Shown: piece after piece, positions 1 to 9,330 of the stretch
Layout: every line of letters starts with the position of its first letter
Position numbering within the stretch: position 1 is the stretch's first letter
NCBI RefSeq assembly: GCF_039973015.1
Contig: NZ_JBDWLT010000007.1
Span: 62,001-126,000 of the forward strand
Direction: 5' to 3'
Length of the DNA stretch: 64,000 bases
Source: Parvibaculum sp039973015
GTDB taxonomy: Bacteria > Pseudomonadota > Alphaproteobacteria > Parvibaculales > Parvibaculaceae
Position numbers and translations under genes: made by a program
The notes under the pieces: generated by a model
Databases searched by the model: none
Seen by the model: only the letters and a program-made list of their open reading frames with translations
What the model was told of the DNA's origin: nothing

Positions 1-1509
1 TTATTCGGCCGCCTGGCCCGTTTGTGATTTTGCCGAGCTTGAAACAACAGGAACCGCCTTCCAGAAATAGCGGCGGAAACCGCGCTTTTCATCGAACTCC
101 TTGATCCGGAATACGAGCTTCACCTCCATACCGGAATCGACCGTTCCAGCCTCCACGTCGGTGAAATCCATCATGATCCGCCCGCCTTCTTCGAACACCA
201 CCATGCCGTAGTGGTTAGGCGGATTCATGCTGAAGGACAGGAAATCCGCCGACCAGGAGAGGATCTTGGCCTTCTTCTCGGCGAACTTGTACGGCTCCTG
301 CGTATCGACCGTGTGCTTGTTCGGGTTGACCGAGATACGGGAGCGCGGGAACTGAACGACACCTGTCTCGGTGCAACGGCCACCCACAAGCCCCATCAGC
401 ATGTCTTCGTTGCGGTAGAGCGTGGTGAGCGCGGTCTTCTTGTCCTGCTCGGCGCGCATACCGCGTTCCCATTCGATCAAACCGTTGAAGGTGAGGAACT
501 TCATGTAGTTCGTCTCTTCGGTCCGCTCTGCAAGGGAGCCCACGATGCCGCGCTTGCTCGCCTGGCTCGAAATCTTGTCCGTCACCTCAAAAACGAGCGC
601 ATCACAGCCGCCACCGAAATGGAGCACCATCAACTTGTCGCCGGGCTTCGCCTCGGTCTGAAGCGTATGAACCAGCATGACGAGGGAATGCGCCGCGCCG
701 GTTTCGCCGCAATTGGCCGCAAGCGTATCTCGAACCGCCTCGGGATCGATGCCCGACCGTTTGGCCAGCTGCTGGGTAAACTTCGGACCAAAACTACACG
801 GAAGAATGAAATGCTTGATATCACCAGCGCTTGTATTGGACTTCTCAAGTGCTGCCTTCACGGCCTTCGGGACAATCTTCGCAAACCCTTCATCGCGGAT
901 CCAGCGCTCTTCCCAGTTGTAGTCGAACTCTTCTGTGTCGCCGCGGAAATGGTCGACAAAATCTGTCGTCAGGCTCGCCCCCCCGAGATAGGCGGCAATG
1001 ACATTGTCGGTGCCAACGGCGAGTGCGGCGGCGCCATCGCCGAAATCAAGCTCCTGCGCCGTGACGGCCTTTGTCTTGCGATGATCGGATGCGAGGACAA
1101 GAGCATTCCTGGCCTCACCCGCCTTGGCAGCTGAAAGTGCTTGCATGAGCGCCGAGGTGCCGGCCCGTTGCGTGGAGGCTACGTCGACCGCACGAACACT
1201 TTCATCAAGCGTCAACGCCGCGGAAATGATGCCGCTGTTCAGACGGTCCTTGAAGGGCATTGTCGTGGAGCCGAAATAGAGCGCATCCACATGGCTACGG
1301 TCGTCGTCGGGCCCAAGCAGGTCGCGGGCGGCCTCAACCGCCATCGTGACAGAGTCTTCGTCCCAATTTGCCATCGACCGTTCACCCTTCCCCTTGCCGA
1401 GGAAGTTTGGCGCGACCCAGGCATTTGCCTGGGCGATGGATTTCCGCTGAAGCCTGAGGCGCGGGATATAGCCGCCAAAAGCGGTCAATCCCACCATTTT
1501 CTGGGCCAT
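1..1509 (-). CDS. HMG-CoA synthase-like thiolase-fold protein with C-terminal OB-fold (DUF35-type) domain
   Basis: Complete 502-residue protein; its stop codon is the first three bases of the window. Residues 1 to about 330 resemble the HMG-CoA synthase/KAS III branch of the thiolase fold. Residues about 345-490 look like the DUF35 OB-fold found with acyl-CoA enzymes. In archaeal HMG-CoA synthases the nucleophile lies in a motif like ACKAGT; here the matching stretch is TQRAGT, so the Cys is Gln (about residue 114). The rubredoxin-like zinc ribbon that usually precedes the OB-fold keeps one Cys (GGRCTETG). It may therefore be a non-condensing homologue, a decarboxylase or a scaffold for a partner thiolase. 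Fold assignment is firm; the reaction is unknown. Confidence 0.8.
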   Translation of the reverse strand: MAQKMVGLTAFGGYIPRLRLQRKSIAQANAWVAPNFLGKGKGERSMANWDEDSVTMAVEAARDLLGPDDDRSHVDALYFGSTTMPFKDRLNSGIISAALTLDESVRAVDVASTQRAGTSALMQALSAAKAGEARNALVLASDHRKTKAVTAQELDFGDGAAALAVGTDNVIAAYLGGASLTTDFVDHFRGDTEEFDYNWEERWIRDEGFAKIVPKAVKAALEKSNTSAGDIKHFILPCSFGPKFTQQLAKRSGIDPEAVRDTLAANCGETGAAHSLVMLVHTLQTEAKPGDKLMVLHFGGGCDALVFEVTDKISSQASKRGIVGSLAERTEETNYMKFLTFNGLIEWERGMRAEQDKKTALTTLYRNEDMLMGLVGGRCTETGVVQFPRSRISVNPNKHTVDTQEPYKFAEKKAKILSWSADFLSFSMNPPNHYGMVVFEEGGRIMMDFTDVEAGTVDSGMEVKLVFRIKEFDEKRGFRRYFWKAVPVVSSSAKSQTGQAAE

Positions 1510-1521
1510 TCGTCTCCCTTT

Positions 1522-1564
1522 CCGAACCGTCTGTTATTGTTCTTACAAGTTTACAGACGTTCGG
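1522..1564. promoter_or_regulatory. Inverted repeat before the HMG-CoA-synthase-like gene, candidate operator
   Basis: The left arm CCGAACCGTCTGT and right arm ACAGACGTTCGG are complementary over 12 bp apart from one extra C in the left arm. An 18-nt AT-rich centre separates them. The repeat begins 13 bases upstream of the start codon at 1509, so it lies in the leader or promoter of that gene. It could be an operator for a dimeric repressor or a transcript hairpin. No poly-T tract follows it. Confidence 0.45.
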
Positions 1565-1625
1565 AGGGCCCCGACAACCGCCACAACGCAGAGTGAAAAA
1601 TGCTCAATCTACCGCTGCGTCAGAT

Positions 1626-2906
1626 TCAACCATCGACGACAAAGCAGGCGATCTTGCGCCGCTCAAGTTGCTTGCAGACTGATTTGGCGTCGGCGATTTC
1701 AGAAAAAGCGCCTGCCTGTAACCGATAAAATATTCCTTTGGCTCCCAGATCTGCGCGCTGAATTGCCGGCGCCGCGGAGCCGAGGGCGGGCTTCGCGTCT
1801 GTCGGCAAATCATTCCATGCCTGCCTCGCCAGGGCCTCATCACGGAACGCACCGAGCTGGACGCGATAACGTGCCTCTCCTCCTGCAGAGCTTGCAGGAG
1901 CAATTCCGGCGAGCGGGAGAGGCCCTTTTTCCGGCACCGCCTCAGCAGGCCGCAGGGAGCCCGTTGTCAGCTCGCCCGGCGGCACCGTGCTCTCATCCGC
2001 AGTTACGTCCCGTTTCGTTTCCTCGTTTGCAAAGCGCGTCGCAGTTGTCCGCCACCCGCCAATACTGGCGACGCGAATGATCTGGCCCCGCTCCTGTCCG
2101 GAAGCAGCAGTCTGAAACGGCGACAATGCAGCCGGAACAACGCGAGGAGAGACAACAGCTCCAGATTCCGTTTTGTCCGCGGCGGCCAGCAGGGGGGAAA
2201 TAGCATTGAGTTTGATTTCCGCAAGTTCGAACTCGGGATCGAGCTCAAGCGCGAGCTTCAAATCATCGGCCGCCAGTTCGATTCTGCCCTTCTGTTCCAG
2301 AGAAAGAGCCCGTCCGAACAGCGGCAGTTTGCGATCCCGGCCCGTCATATTGTCGATAGCAGCCGTGTAGTGCTGGATGGCGCCTTCATAGTCGCCGCGC
2401 CGCCGCTCGAGATTGGCGAGATTATGATAAGCGGCCGCATATGCCGGATTGAGGCGCACTGCCTCAAGATAATCGTGCTCGGCTTCGCTTTCCTGCCCCG
2501 TATTCGCGAGCGCTATGCCGCGATTGTAATATGCCTTCGGCAACACCTTCTCCGGCAGAGCGCCGCTGCCTATGGCCGCTGTATAATCCTCGATTGCCGC
2601 ACTCTGCTGTCCGATCTTCTGGAACGCGACGCCGCGATGATGATAGGCAATCGCGCGTCCATCATCTGTCAGGCCGCCACTGTCGAGAGCGTTGGAAAAT
2701 TTCATCGCTGCCTGATCATAAAGACCACGGTCGATGTAATCGACACCGGCTGTCATCAGTGCCTGCACATCAGCCGCCGCACTGTCCGCGCGAACGGGAG
2801 CCGGTGCAGCTGGAAGTGCAATGGCAAAAGCCGCAACGAGCATTGCAGTCGCCGCGTATCTCCTCGACATGTGACCCAAGCTGTTTGCTTCGATTAGACG
2901 CCGCAT
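1626..2906 (-). CDS. TPR-repeat protein with C-terminal SPOR domain
   Basis: 426 residues. The N-terminus has a basic stretch and a hydrophobic segment ending in an Ala-rich signal-peptidase-like site (about residues 14-41), so the protein is predicted periplasmic. Residues about 45-240 contain TPR helices (for example YDQAAMKFSNAL, YYNRGIALANTG, YHNLANLERRRGDYEGAI). A linker leads to a SPOR domain from about 345 to the end (YRVQLGAFRD then FYRLQAGAFSE). SPOR domains bind glycan strands lacking stem peptides at the division site. Start 2906 is favoured by a GAGGAGG ribosome site 8 nt upstream; Met at 2870 is an alternative. A division or envelope role is inferred from the domains. Confidence 0.85.
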   Translation of the reverse strand: MRRLIEANSLGHMSRRYAATAMLVAAFAIALPAAPAPVRADSAAADVQALMTAGVDYIDRGLYDQAAMKFSNALDSGGLTDDGRAIAYHHRGVAFQKIGQQSAAIEDYTAAIGSGALPEKVLPKAYYNRGIALANTGQESEAEHDYLEAVRLNPAYAAAYHNLANLERRRGDYEGAIQHYTAAIDNMTGRDRKLPLFGRALSLEQKGRIELAADDLKLALELDPEFELAEIKLNAISPLLAAADKTESGAVVSPRVVPAALSPFQTAASGQERGQIIRVASIGGWRTTATRFANEETKRDVTADESTVPPGELTTGSLRPAEAVPEKGPLPLAGIAPASSAGGEARYRVQLGAFRDEALARQAWNDLPTDAKPALGSAAPAIQRADLGAKGIFYRLQAGAFSEIADAKSVCKQLERRKIACFVVDG

Positions 2907-3061
2907 TACCCGGCCCTCCTCGAAAGGCGACAGCGATAAAACACATCAAAATCTATCACGGGCTGACAAACACCCGCGCCGGAGAGGATTTTGTTAAATA
3001 AAATCAAAGGATTACATGATCATTGGACGATCATGATGGGTCGTAAAATCGCGAATCGCGC

Positions 3062-4885
3062 TTATTCGACCGTCACCGATTTGGCCAGGTTCCGCGGCTG
3101 ATCAACATCCGTGCCCTTCGAGACGGCCGTGTGATAGGCGAGAAGTTGCACCGGGATCGCATTGACAATAGGTGCGATAAGCGGATCGACAGCAGGCACC
3201 TCAATTGTTGCCCAAAGCCCCTCGCCTGCCCTCGCGATACCTTCCTTGTCGGCGATGAGGACAACATGCCCGCCCCTCGCAATCACTTCCTGCATGTTCG
3301 AAATGGTCTTCTCGAACAGACTATCGACCGGGGAAATCACGACGACCGGAACTTCTTCGTCGATAAGGGCGATGGGCCCGTGCTTTAGCTCACCCGCAGC
3401 ATAGCCTTCCGCATGGATATAAGAAATTTCCTTGAGCTTCAGCGCGCCTTCAAGTGCGATTGGATAGTTATGCCCGCGGCCCAGATAGAGCACATCCCGT
3501 GCTTTGGCCAGATCGGCACTCAATGTCTGGATATGTTCGTCGCTTCCGAGCGCCTCCGCCACTTGGCGCGGCACCTCAAGCAGGGTGCGCACAAGGCGGC
3601 TCTCATCTGCCGTCGCAATAGCACCGCGCGCAAGCCCCGTCCGGACAGCAAGAATGGCAAGGGTCGTGAGCTGGCAGGTGAACGCCTTGGTCGAAGCGAC
3701 GCCGATTTCCGGTCCGGCGAAAGTCGGCATGATCACGTCGGAAGCGCGCGCGATCGAGGACTCGGTCACATTCACGACCGAGAGAATCTTCTGGCCCTGG
3801 TCTTTGCAATACTGGAGCGCCGCGAGCGTATCCGCCGTTTCGCCGGATTGCGAAATGAAGATGGCAAGCCCGCCTTCAGGAAGTGCAGCTTCGCGGTAGC
3901 GAAACTCCGAGGCGATATCGACCTCAACGGATACCCGGGCATATTTTTCGAACCAGTATTTGGCGACAAGCCCCGCATAGTAAGCGGTTCCGCAAGCGAT
4001 GATCGTAACGCGCGGCACCGACGCAAGGTCTACCGGCAATGCAATGTTCCGCAACTTGTCGTTCAGCGGGTCGATATACTCCGACAATGTGTGGCCGATC
4101 ACCTCAGGCTGTTCGAAGATTTCCTTCGCCATGAAGTGCCGGTGATTACCCTTGTCGACAAGCGCTGCCGAAACATCCGTGATCTTGACGGCGCGTTTGA
4201 CCTCATGTCCGTCTGCGTCGCGTATCGTCGCGCTGCTACGCGTGATCTCGACCCTGTCTCCTTCTTCCAGGAAGGTGACGCGGTTCGTCATCGGGGCAAG
4301 AGCGAATGCGTCGGAACCGAGATACATCGCATCGACACCGTAGCCGATGGCAAGCGGGCTGCCCCGCCGTGCCCCGATCATGAGCTCTTCTTCGCCGCGG
4401 AAGATGATCCCGAGCGCGAAAGCACCCTCAAGTTCGGCGATTGCTTTCGCCGCCGCCACGCGCGGTGACAATCCAGCATCGAGATAGTGCGTCACGAGAT
4501 GCGCGATGACCTCGCTATCCGTCTCCGTCGCAAAAACCGCACCGTCAGCTGCAAGCCGCTCCCGCAGTTCCCGGAAGTTCTCGATAATGCCGTTGTGAAC
4601 GATAGCCACGCGATCCGTCGCATGGGGATGTGCGTTGCGCTCCGTCGGCGCACCATGTGTAGCCCAACGGGTGTGACCAATGCCGATAGTGCCCTCAAGC
4701 GGAGAAGCTTCGAGCGCCTTTTCCAGATTGAAAAGTTTGCCTTCGGCACGCCTGCGCTCGATTTCACCATGCGAAAGCGTAGCGATGCCTGCGCTGTCAT
4801 AGCCGCGATATTCAAGACGCTTGAGCGCCTCGAGGATAACTGGAGCAACGGGCTCCGTTCCGATGATTCCGACAATACCGCACAT
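3062..4885 (-). CDS. glmS: Glutamine--fructose-6-phosphate aminotransferase (isomerizing)
   Basis: Makes glucosamine-6-phosphate from fructose-6-phosphate and glutamine, the entry step to UDP-GlcNAc for peptidoglycan and lipid A. 607 residues, normal length. It starts MCGIVGI, giving the N-terminal nucleophile Cys of class II glutamine amidotransferases after Met removal. Residues 1-230 are the glutaminase domain. Two SIS domains follow (ACGTAYYAG, SQSGETADT, GVASTKAF), and the C-terminus has the family signature DQPRNLAKSVTVE. It lies 2 nt after glmU and is almost certainly co-transcribed. I see no glmS ribozyme. Confidence 0.98.
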   Translation of the reverse strand: MCGIVGIIGTEPVAPVILEALKRLEYRGYDSAGIATLSHGEIERRRAEGKLFNLEKALEASPLEGTIGIGHTRWATHGAPTERNAHPHATDRVAIVHNGIIENFRELRERLAADGAVFATETDSEVIAHLVTHYLDAGLSPRVAAAKAIAELEGAFALGIIFRGEEELMIGARRGSPLAIGYGVDAMYLGSDAFALAPMTNRVTFLEEGDRVEITRSSATIRDADGHEVKRAVKITDVSAALVDKGNHRHFMAKEIFEQPEVIGHTLSEYIDPLNDKLRNIALPVDLASVPRVTIIACGTAYYAGLVAKYWFEKYARVSVEVDIASEFRYREAALPEGGLAIFISQSGETADTLAALQYCKDQGQKILSVVNVTESSIARASDVIMPTFAGPEIGVASTKAFTCQLTTLAILAVRTGLARGAIATADESRLVRTLLEVPRQVAEALGSDEHIQTLSADLAKARDVLYLGRGHNYPIALEGALKLKEISYIHAEGYAAGELKHGPIALIDEEVPVVVISPVDSLFEKTISNMQEVIARGGHVVLIADKEGIARAGEGLWATIEVPAVDPLIAPIVNAIPVQLLAYHTAVSKGTDVDQPRNLAKSVTVE

Positions 4886-4887
4886 GA

Positions 4888-6249
4888 TCAGTCGCCCGAG
4901 GATGCTTTCTTGATGCTTTCGTTCTTTGCACGAAATGCCGCCGCCCAGCCGGGCTTTTCCATTTGCCGCCCGCGCGCAACAGCGAGTGCATCGGTGGCCA
5001 CACCCTTCGTTACAACACTACCGGAACCAACATAGGCGCCATCGCCAATCTTGACTGGCGCAACGAGCGACGAATTGGAGCCGATAAAGGCACCCGCTCC
5101 GATATCGGTGAAGAACTTGTTGTAACCGTCATAATTGCAGGTGATCGTGCCGGCACCGATATTCGCTCCAGCCCCAACCCTTGCATCGCCGATATAGGAG
5201 AGGTGGCTGACCTTCGCCCCCTCCTCGATCTTTGCTTTCTTGGTCTCCACGAAATTACCGATCTTGGCTTTACGGCCGATTTCAGTGCCGGGCCGAATGC
5301 GTGCGAAAGGGCCGATCTCCGCACTCTCCGAAACCGTCGCGCCTTCGAGATGAGAGAATGCCTTGATCGTGACGCCATCCGCGATATCGCAGCCAGGACC
5401 AAAAACCACATTTTGCCCGACCGTCACATCCCTGCCGAGTTTCGTATCGAAGCTGAGATAAACCGTCTCGGGATCGAGGAAGGTGACGCCCTCGGCCATG
5501 GCCTCGCCCCGCAGGCGCCGTTGCAGCGATGCCTCGGCAGATGCAAGATCGGCGCGGCTGTTTACGCCCTGTATGTCCGCTTCCGGACAGGTAACGCAGA
5601 TGCAGTCGATACCTGCGTCCCGGCCAAGTGCGACGAGATCGGTCAGGTAATACTCGCCCTGCGCATTATCATTGCCAAGCCCTTCGAGAAGTTCGCCGAA
5701 TTGCGCGGCGGGGACCGCCATGGGTCCGCCGAAGCAAAGGGTGGTGCGGCGCTCCCCCTCACTCGCATCCTTGTGCTCGACGATCCGGCGCACTTGATTG
5801 CCCTCGAGTAACACACGGCCATAACCCGTCGGGTCGGCAGCTTCGAAACCGAGGATAACGATGCTTCCACTTCTACGGCAGGCATCGGCCATATTTTCGA
5901 GTGTTTCAGCACGCACAAGCGGCGTATCGCCAAAGACGACCAAAACAACGCCGTCCGAACTGTGAAGCACCGGCAAGGCAGTCCGGGCGGCGTCGCCCGT
6001 ACCAAGCTGTTTCTGCTGAGCAACAACGGCGATATCGGGTCGTACGCTGCAGGCATACCCGGAAACCCGGTCCATATCCGGACCGACCACCAGGACCGTA
6101 CGCGTATCGCCCCCGAAGCGCGTATTCGCGAGCACGTGCCCGAGCATCGGACGGCCCGCAATTTCGTGCAGCACCTTCGGCAGACGAGATTTCATGCGGG
6201 TACCTTTGCCCGCCGCCAGAATGACGGTGCTTAGGGCGTTCGACGTCAT
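4888..6249 (-). CDS. glmU: Bifunctional UDP-GlcNAc pyrophosphorylase / glucosamine-1-phosphate N-acetyltransferase
   Basis: 453 residues, normal for GlmU. The N-terminal uridylyltransferase half has the LAAGKGTRMKSRLPK nucleotide-binding motif. From about residue 250 a left-handed beta-helix of hexapeptide repeats forms the acetyltransferase half, with NYDGYNK and FIGSNSSLVAP typical of the acetyl-CoA site. It performs the last two steps to UDP-GlcNAc. glmU is promoter-proximal to glmS on the minus strand with only 2 nt between them, so two ends of one pathway are made together. Confidence 0.98.
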   Translation of the reverse strand: MTSNALSTVILAAGKGTRMKSRLPKVLHEIAGRPMLGHVLANTRFGGDTRTVLVVGPDMDRVSGYACSVRPDIAVVAQQKQLGTGDAARTALPVLHSSDGVVLVVFGDTPLVRAETLENMADACRRSGSIVILGFEAADPTGYGRVLLEGNQVRRIVEHKDASEGERRTTLCFGGPMAVPAAQFGELLEGLGNDNAQGEYYLTDLVALGRDAGIDCICVTCPEADIQGVNSRADLASAEASLQRRLRGEAMAEGVTFLDPETVYLSFDTKLGRDVTVGQNVVFGPGCDIADGVTIKAFSHLEGATVSESAEIGPFARIRPGTEIGRKAKIGNFVETKKAKIEEGAKVSHLSYIGDARVGAGANIGAGTITCNYDGYNKFFTDIGAGAFIGSNSSLVAPVKIGDGAYVGSGSVVTKGVATDALAVARGRQMEKPGWAAAFRAKNESIKKASSGD

Positions 6250-6376
6250 GGCCTCGTTCAGTCTCCGTGTTGCATGATTTTCACGCAGGAATGTGCATCG
6301 CCGGCGCCGCCGCCGGAAATAAATTTATGTTTCGCTATGTTGCCCTGATTCATTCAGGAAGAGGTTAAGGAAAATC

Positions 6377-7363
6377 TCAGTGATTGCGCTCGCCGAGCCG
6401 CTTCTCCCAGGCCAGCGCATGGGCAACGATCTTGTCCAGGTCGTCATGAGCCGGCTGCCAGCCCAGCATCCTCTTGACCAGGCTCGGGTCCGACACGATG
6501 GATGCCGGATCGCCCGCGCGGCGAGGCGCCTGCCTGACCTCAAAGGGATGGCCCGCTGCTCTCTCGACGGCCTCCAGAACATCGCGAACAGAAAAGCCAT
6601 GACCATAGCCGCAATTGGCGACAAGGCTGTCTCCGCCCTTGCGAAGATAGTGGAGCGCGGCGGTATGAGCGGCGGCAAGATCGCTGACATGAATATAGTC
6701 GCGAATGCAGGTACCGTCCGGCGTCGGATAGTCATCGCCGAAAACCTCGATATGAGACCTCTGGCCAAGGGCCGTCTGACACGCAACCTTGATGAGATGC
6801 GTCGCGTTTGCTGTTGATTGTCCGACACGGCCTTTCGGGTCCGCACCGGCTACGTTGAAGTAGCGCAGCGCGGCATAGGTCATGTCGTGAGCGGCGGCCA
6901 CGTCCTGCAGCATCCATTCCGTCATGAGCTTGGAGCGCCCATATGGCGACATCGGCTTCAGGGCGGCGTCTTCGGTTGCGGGCGAAACGTCGAGCATTCC
7001 ATAGACGGCCGCAGTCGAGGAAAAGATAAAATGACGGATACCGTTCACCACGCACCGCTCAATCAGTGTGCGCGATTTGGCCGTGTTGTTCAGGTAATAT
7101 TTCAGCGGATCGCTGACGGATTCCGGGACGACGATAGAGCCCGCAAAGTGGATGACCGCCTCGACGGCATGATCTCGCAATATGCCGTCGAGCAAATCCG
7201 TGTCGGCGATATCCCCGGTATGGAGCGTCGCAGCATCCTGAACCGCCCAGTCGAACCCCGTCGAGAGGTTGTCGAGAACGACGACCTCCTCGCCCGCGCC
7301 GAGAAGGTCGATGACGGCATGGCTGCCTATATAGCCCGCGCCGCCAGTTACCAGAATGCTCAT
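6377..7363 (-). CDS. galE: UDP-glucose 4-epimerase
   Basis: 328-residue short-chain dehydrogenase/reductase of the extended type. The Rossmann motif GGAGYIGSH is at the N-terminus; the catalytic SSTAAVYG and YGRSK (YxxxK) motifs are present. It interconverts UDP-glucose and UDP-galactose using bound NAD. It sits between glmU-glmS and cysNC on the same strand with gaps of 127 and 34 nt. UDP-galactose would feed LPS or exopolysaccharide synthesis. UDP-GlcNAc may also be a substrate; sequence alone does not decide that. Confidence 0.93.
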   Translation of the reverse strand: MSILVTGGAGYIGSHAVIDLLGAGEEVVVLDNLSTGFDWAVQDAATLHTGDIADTDLLDGILRDHAVEAVIHFAGSIVVPESVSDPLKYYLNNTAKSRTLIERCVVNGIRHFIFSSTAAVYGMLDVSPATEDAALKPMSPYGRSKLMTEWMLQDVAAAHDMTYAALRYFNVAGADPKGRVGQSTANATHLIKVACQTALGQRSHIEVFGDDYPTPDGTCIRDYIHVSDLAAAHTAALHYLRKGGDSLVANCGYGHGFSVRDVLEAVERAAGHPFEVRQAPRRAGDPASIVSDPSLVKRMLGWQPAHDDLDKIVAHALAWEKRLGERNH

Positions 7364-7397
7364 GGCTCACCCTATCCGAATGGAAATACAGGCGAGC

Positions 7398-9317
7398 TTA
7401 TACCTTGAATTTCGTCTCCACATAGTTGACGAGCATCGCAACGGATTCATCTACCGGCATCGACGACGTGTCGACCACCATTTCAGGCGTTTCAGGCGCT
7501 TCATAGGGGGCAGAAATGCCCGTGAAATCCTTGATTTCGCCTGCTCGGGCCTTCTTGTAGAGCCCCTTCGGATCGCGCGCCTCGCAAGTCGCGACATCGG
7601 CATCCACATAGATTTCGTGGAAGTCCTTGCCTGACGCCTCACGCGCACGGTCCCGGTCCGAACGATAAGGCGAGATGAAGGATGTGATGACGATGACGCC
7701 CGCGCGAGCGAACAGTGCCGCCACTTCGCCGACCCGGCGAATATTTTCAGCGCGGTCTTCCGGCGAAAAGCTCAGATTCGCATTGAGCCCGTGGCGAACA
7801 TTATCCCCGTCCAGCACATAGACATTATATCCCTTCTCGAAGAGCTTCTGCTCAAGCGCCACAGCCACGGTCGACTTGCCAGCCCCCGAGAGACCCGTGA
7901 ACCAGAGGACGCCCCCCTTGTGACCATTTCGGAAGATACGCTGCTCGGCAGTCACGCCGTGCTCGACGCGCGTAATATTGGTCGAGCGGGAGGTGATGAG
8001 GTCGCGCTGGTCGGCATAACCCTCCATCGAGATAATGCCGCCGCCGGCAATGTCGTATTTGTCGATAAGGACAAACCGGCCGGTTTTCGGCGCTTCGTTG
8101 AACTCGTCAAGCGCCAGCATCCGGCGCGCGCGCAACACAACTTCAGCAACCTGATTGCGCTCGACCGCGTTGGACGACGCATTCGAAAGGTCGCTCGTGT
8201 CGATGATGCTTTCAATCGACTGAACGGTAACCGGCGCCTCAAGCGTACCAAGCTTGATACGGTAGCTTTTGCCCTTGGTCATGGGCTCATGACCAAGCCA
8301 GAAAATCCGGGCGCGGAACACATCCGTCTCGATGGGCGAGCTTTCAGCATGACTGATCAGCTCGCCACGCTCGACGAAAATCTGCTCATCAAGCGTGATG
8401 CCGACGCACTGTCCCGCCACGCCTTCTGTTGGCGGCTGATTGCCGGGCACGGTCGACCAGTATTCGATCGACTTGACCTTGGCTTTCTTGTTCGACGGCG
8501 AGAAGACGATTTCGTCACCGACCGAGAAACGGCCCTCCTCGATACGGCCTGCGATGATGCGGCGGTGGTCGAATTTGTAGATGTCCTGCACCGGAAGACG
8601 CAGCGGGCGATCGATGGGCGATGCGTTCGGCATGAAGCTGTCGAGCGCTTTTACGACCGTCGGCCCCTTGTACCAGGGCATCTTGTCGGACTCGTTGACG
8701 ATGAAATCGCCCTGACGCGCCGAAACCGGAATGACGAAGGTGGGCGTTACGCCGATGGAAGTAAGGTAGTCGCGATATTCCTGTTCGATCAGATCGAATT
8801 GATCCTTCTCGTAGTCGATCAGGTCCATCTTGTTGACCGCCACCGCAACCTGGCGAATGCCGAGAAGATGCAGCAGGTAGCCATGACGGCGCGACTGCTC
8901 GCGCACACCTTCGGCAGCATCGATAATGAGGAGCGCCGCATCGGACTGCGCCGCGCCCGTGATCATGTTCTTCAGAAATTCCTTGTGACCCGGCGCATCG
9001 ATGATCGTGTAATCGCGCGCATCGGTCTTGAACCAGATCTGGCTGGTGTCGATGGTGATGCCCTGATCGCGCTCCGCCTGAAGCGCGTCCATGAGAAAGG
9101 CCCACTCGAAAGGCACACCGCGACGCTCGCACATGGCTTTAATGGACTCATACTTGCCATCCGGCAGCGAGCCCGTATCGTGGAACATACGGCCGACAAG
9201 CGTGGACTTACCGTGATCGACATGGCCGACGATGACGATGCGCAGCAGATCACGCGCAGAGGCGGGATTCTGGTTCACGGCGGCAAGCCTCACCTTGGCT
9301 TCAGATGCTTCAGGCAT
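7398..9317 (-). CDS. cysNC: Sulfate adenylyltransferase large subunit fused to APS kinase (CysNC)
   Basis: 639 residues. The first about 430 are CysN, a translation-factor-like GTPase: GHVDHGKST (G1), DAPGHKEF (G3), NKMDL (G4), then beta-barrel domains. The last about 200 are APS kinase with its own P-loop GLSGAGKST and the DGDNVRHGL and FISPYRSDR motifs. With CysD it makes APS from sulfate and ATP, and the kinase domain phosphorylates APS to PAPS. The CysN-CysC fusion is common in rhizobia and relatives. Start 9317 (MPEASEAK) lies 13 nt after cysD; the open frame continues 150 codons further upstream but only as an antisense shadow inside cysD. Confidence 0.97.
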   Translation of the reverse strand: MPEASEAKVRLAAVNQNPASARDLLRIVIVGHVDHGKSTLVGRMFHDTGSLPDGKYESIKAMCERRGVPFEWAFLMDALQAERDQGITIDTSQIWFKTDARDYTIIDAPGHKEFLKNMITGAAQSDAALLIIDAAEGVREQSRRHGYLLHLLGIRQVAVAVNKMDLIDYEKDQFDLIEQEYRDYLTSIGVTPTFVIPVSARQGDFIVNESDKMPWYKGPTVVKALDSFMPNASPIDRPLRLPVQDIYKFDHRRIIAGRIEEGRFSVGDEIVFSPSNKKAKVKSIEYWSTVPGNQPPTEGVAGQCVGITLDEQIFVERGELISHAESSPIETDVFRARIFWLGHEPMTKGKSYRIKLGTLEAPVTVQSIESIIDTSDLSNASSNAVERNQVAEVVLRARRMLALDEFNEAPKTGRFVLIDKYDIAGGGIISMEGYADQRDLITSRSTNITRVEHGVTAEQRIFRNGHKGGVLWFTGLSGAGKSTVAVALEQKLFEKGYNVYVLDGDNVRHGLNANLSFSPEDRAENIRRVGEVAALFARAGVIVITSFISPYRSDRDRAREASGKDFHEIYVDADVATCEARDPKGLYKKARAGEIKDFTGISAPYEAPETPEMVVDTSSMPVDESVAMLVNYVETKFKV

Positions 9318-9330
9318 ATGCGGAACTCCC

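Noticed and set aside
211..1134. Long open frame on the plus strand opposite the HMG-CoA-synthase-like gene
   Set aside because: It mirrors a strong coding gene, has no recognisable domain and no ribosome site; an effect of GC-rich codon usage.
2984..3005. AT-rich hairpin GATTTT...AAAATC after glmS
   Set aside because: Short stem without a following T tract in the right place; it is also in the promoter region of the TPR/SPOR gene.
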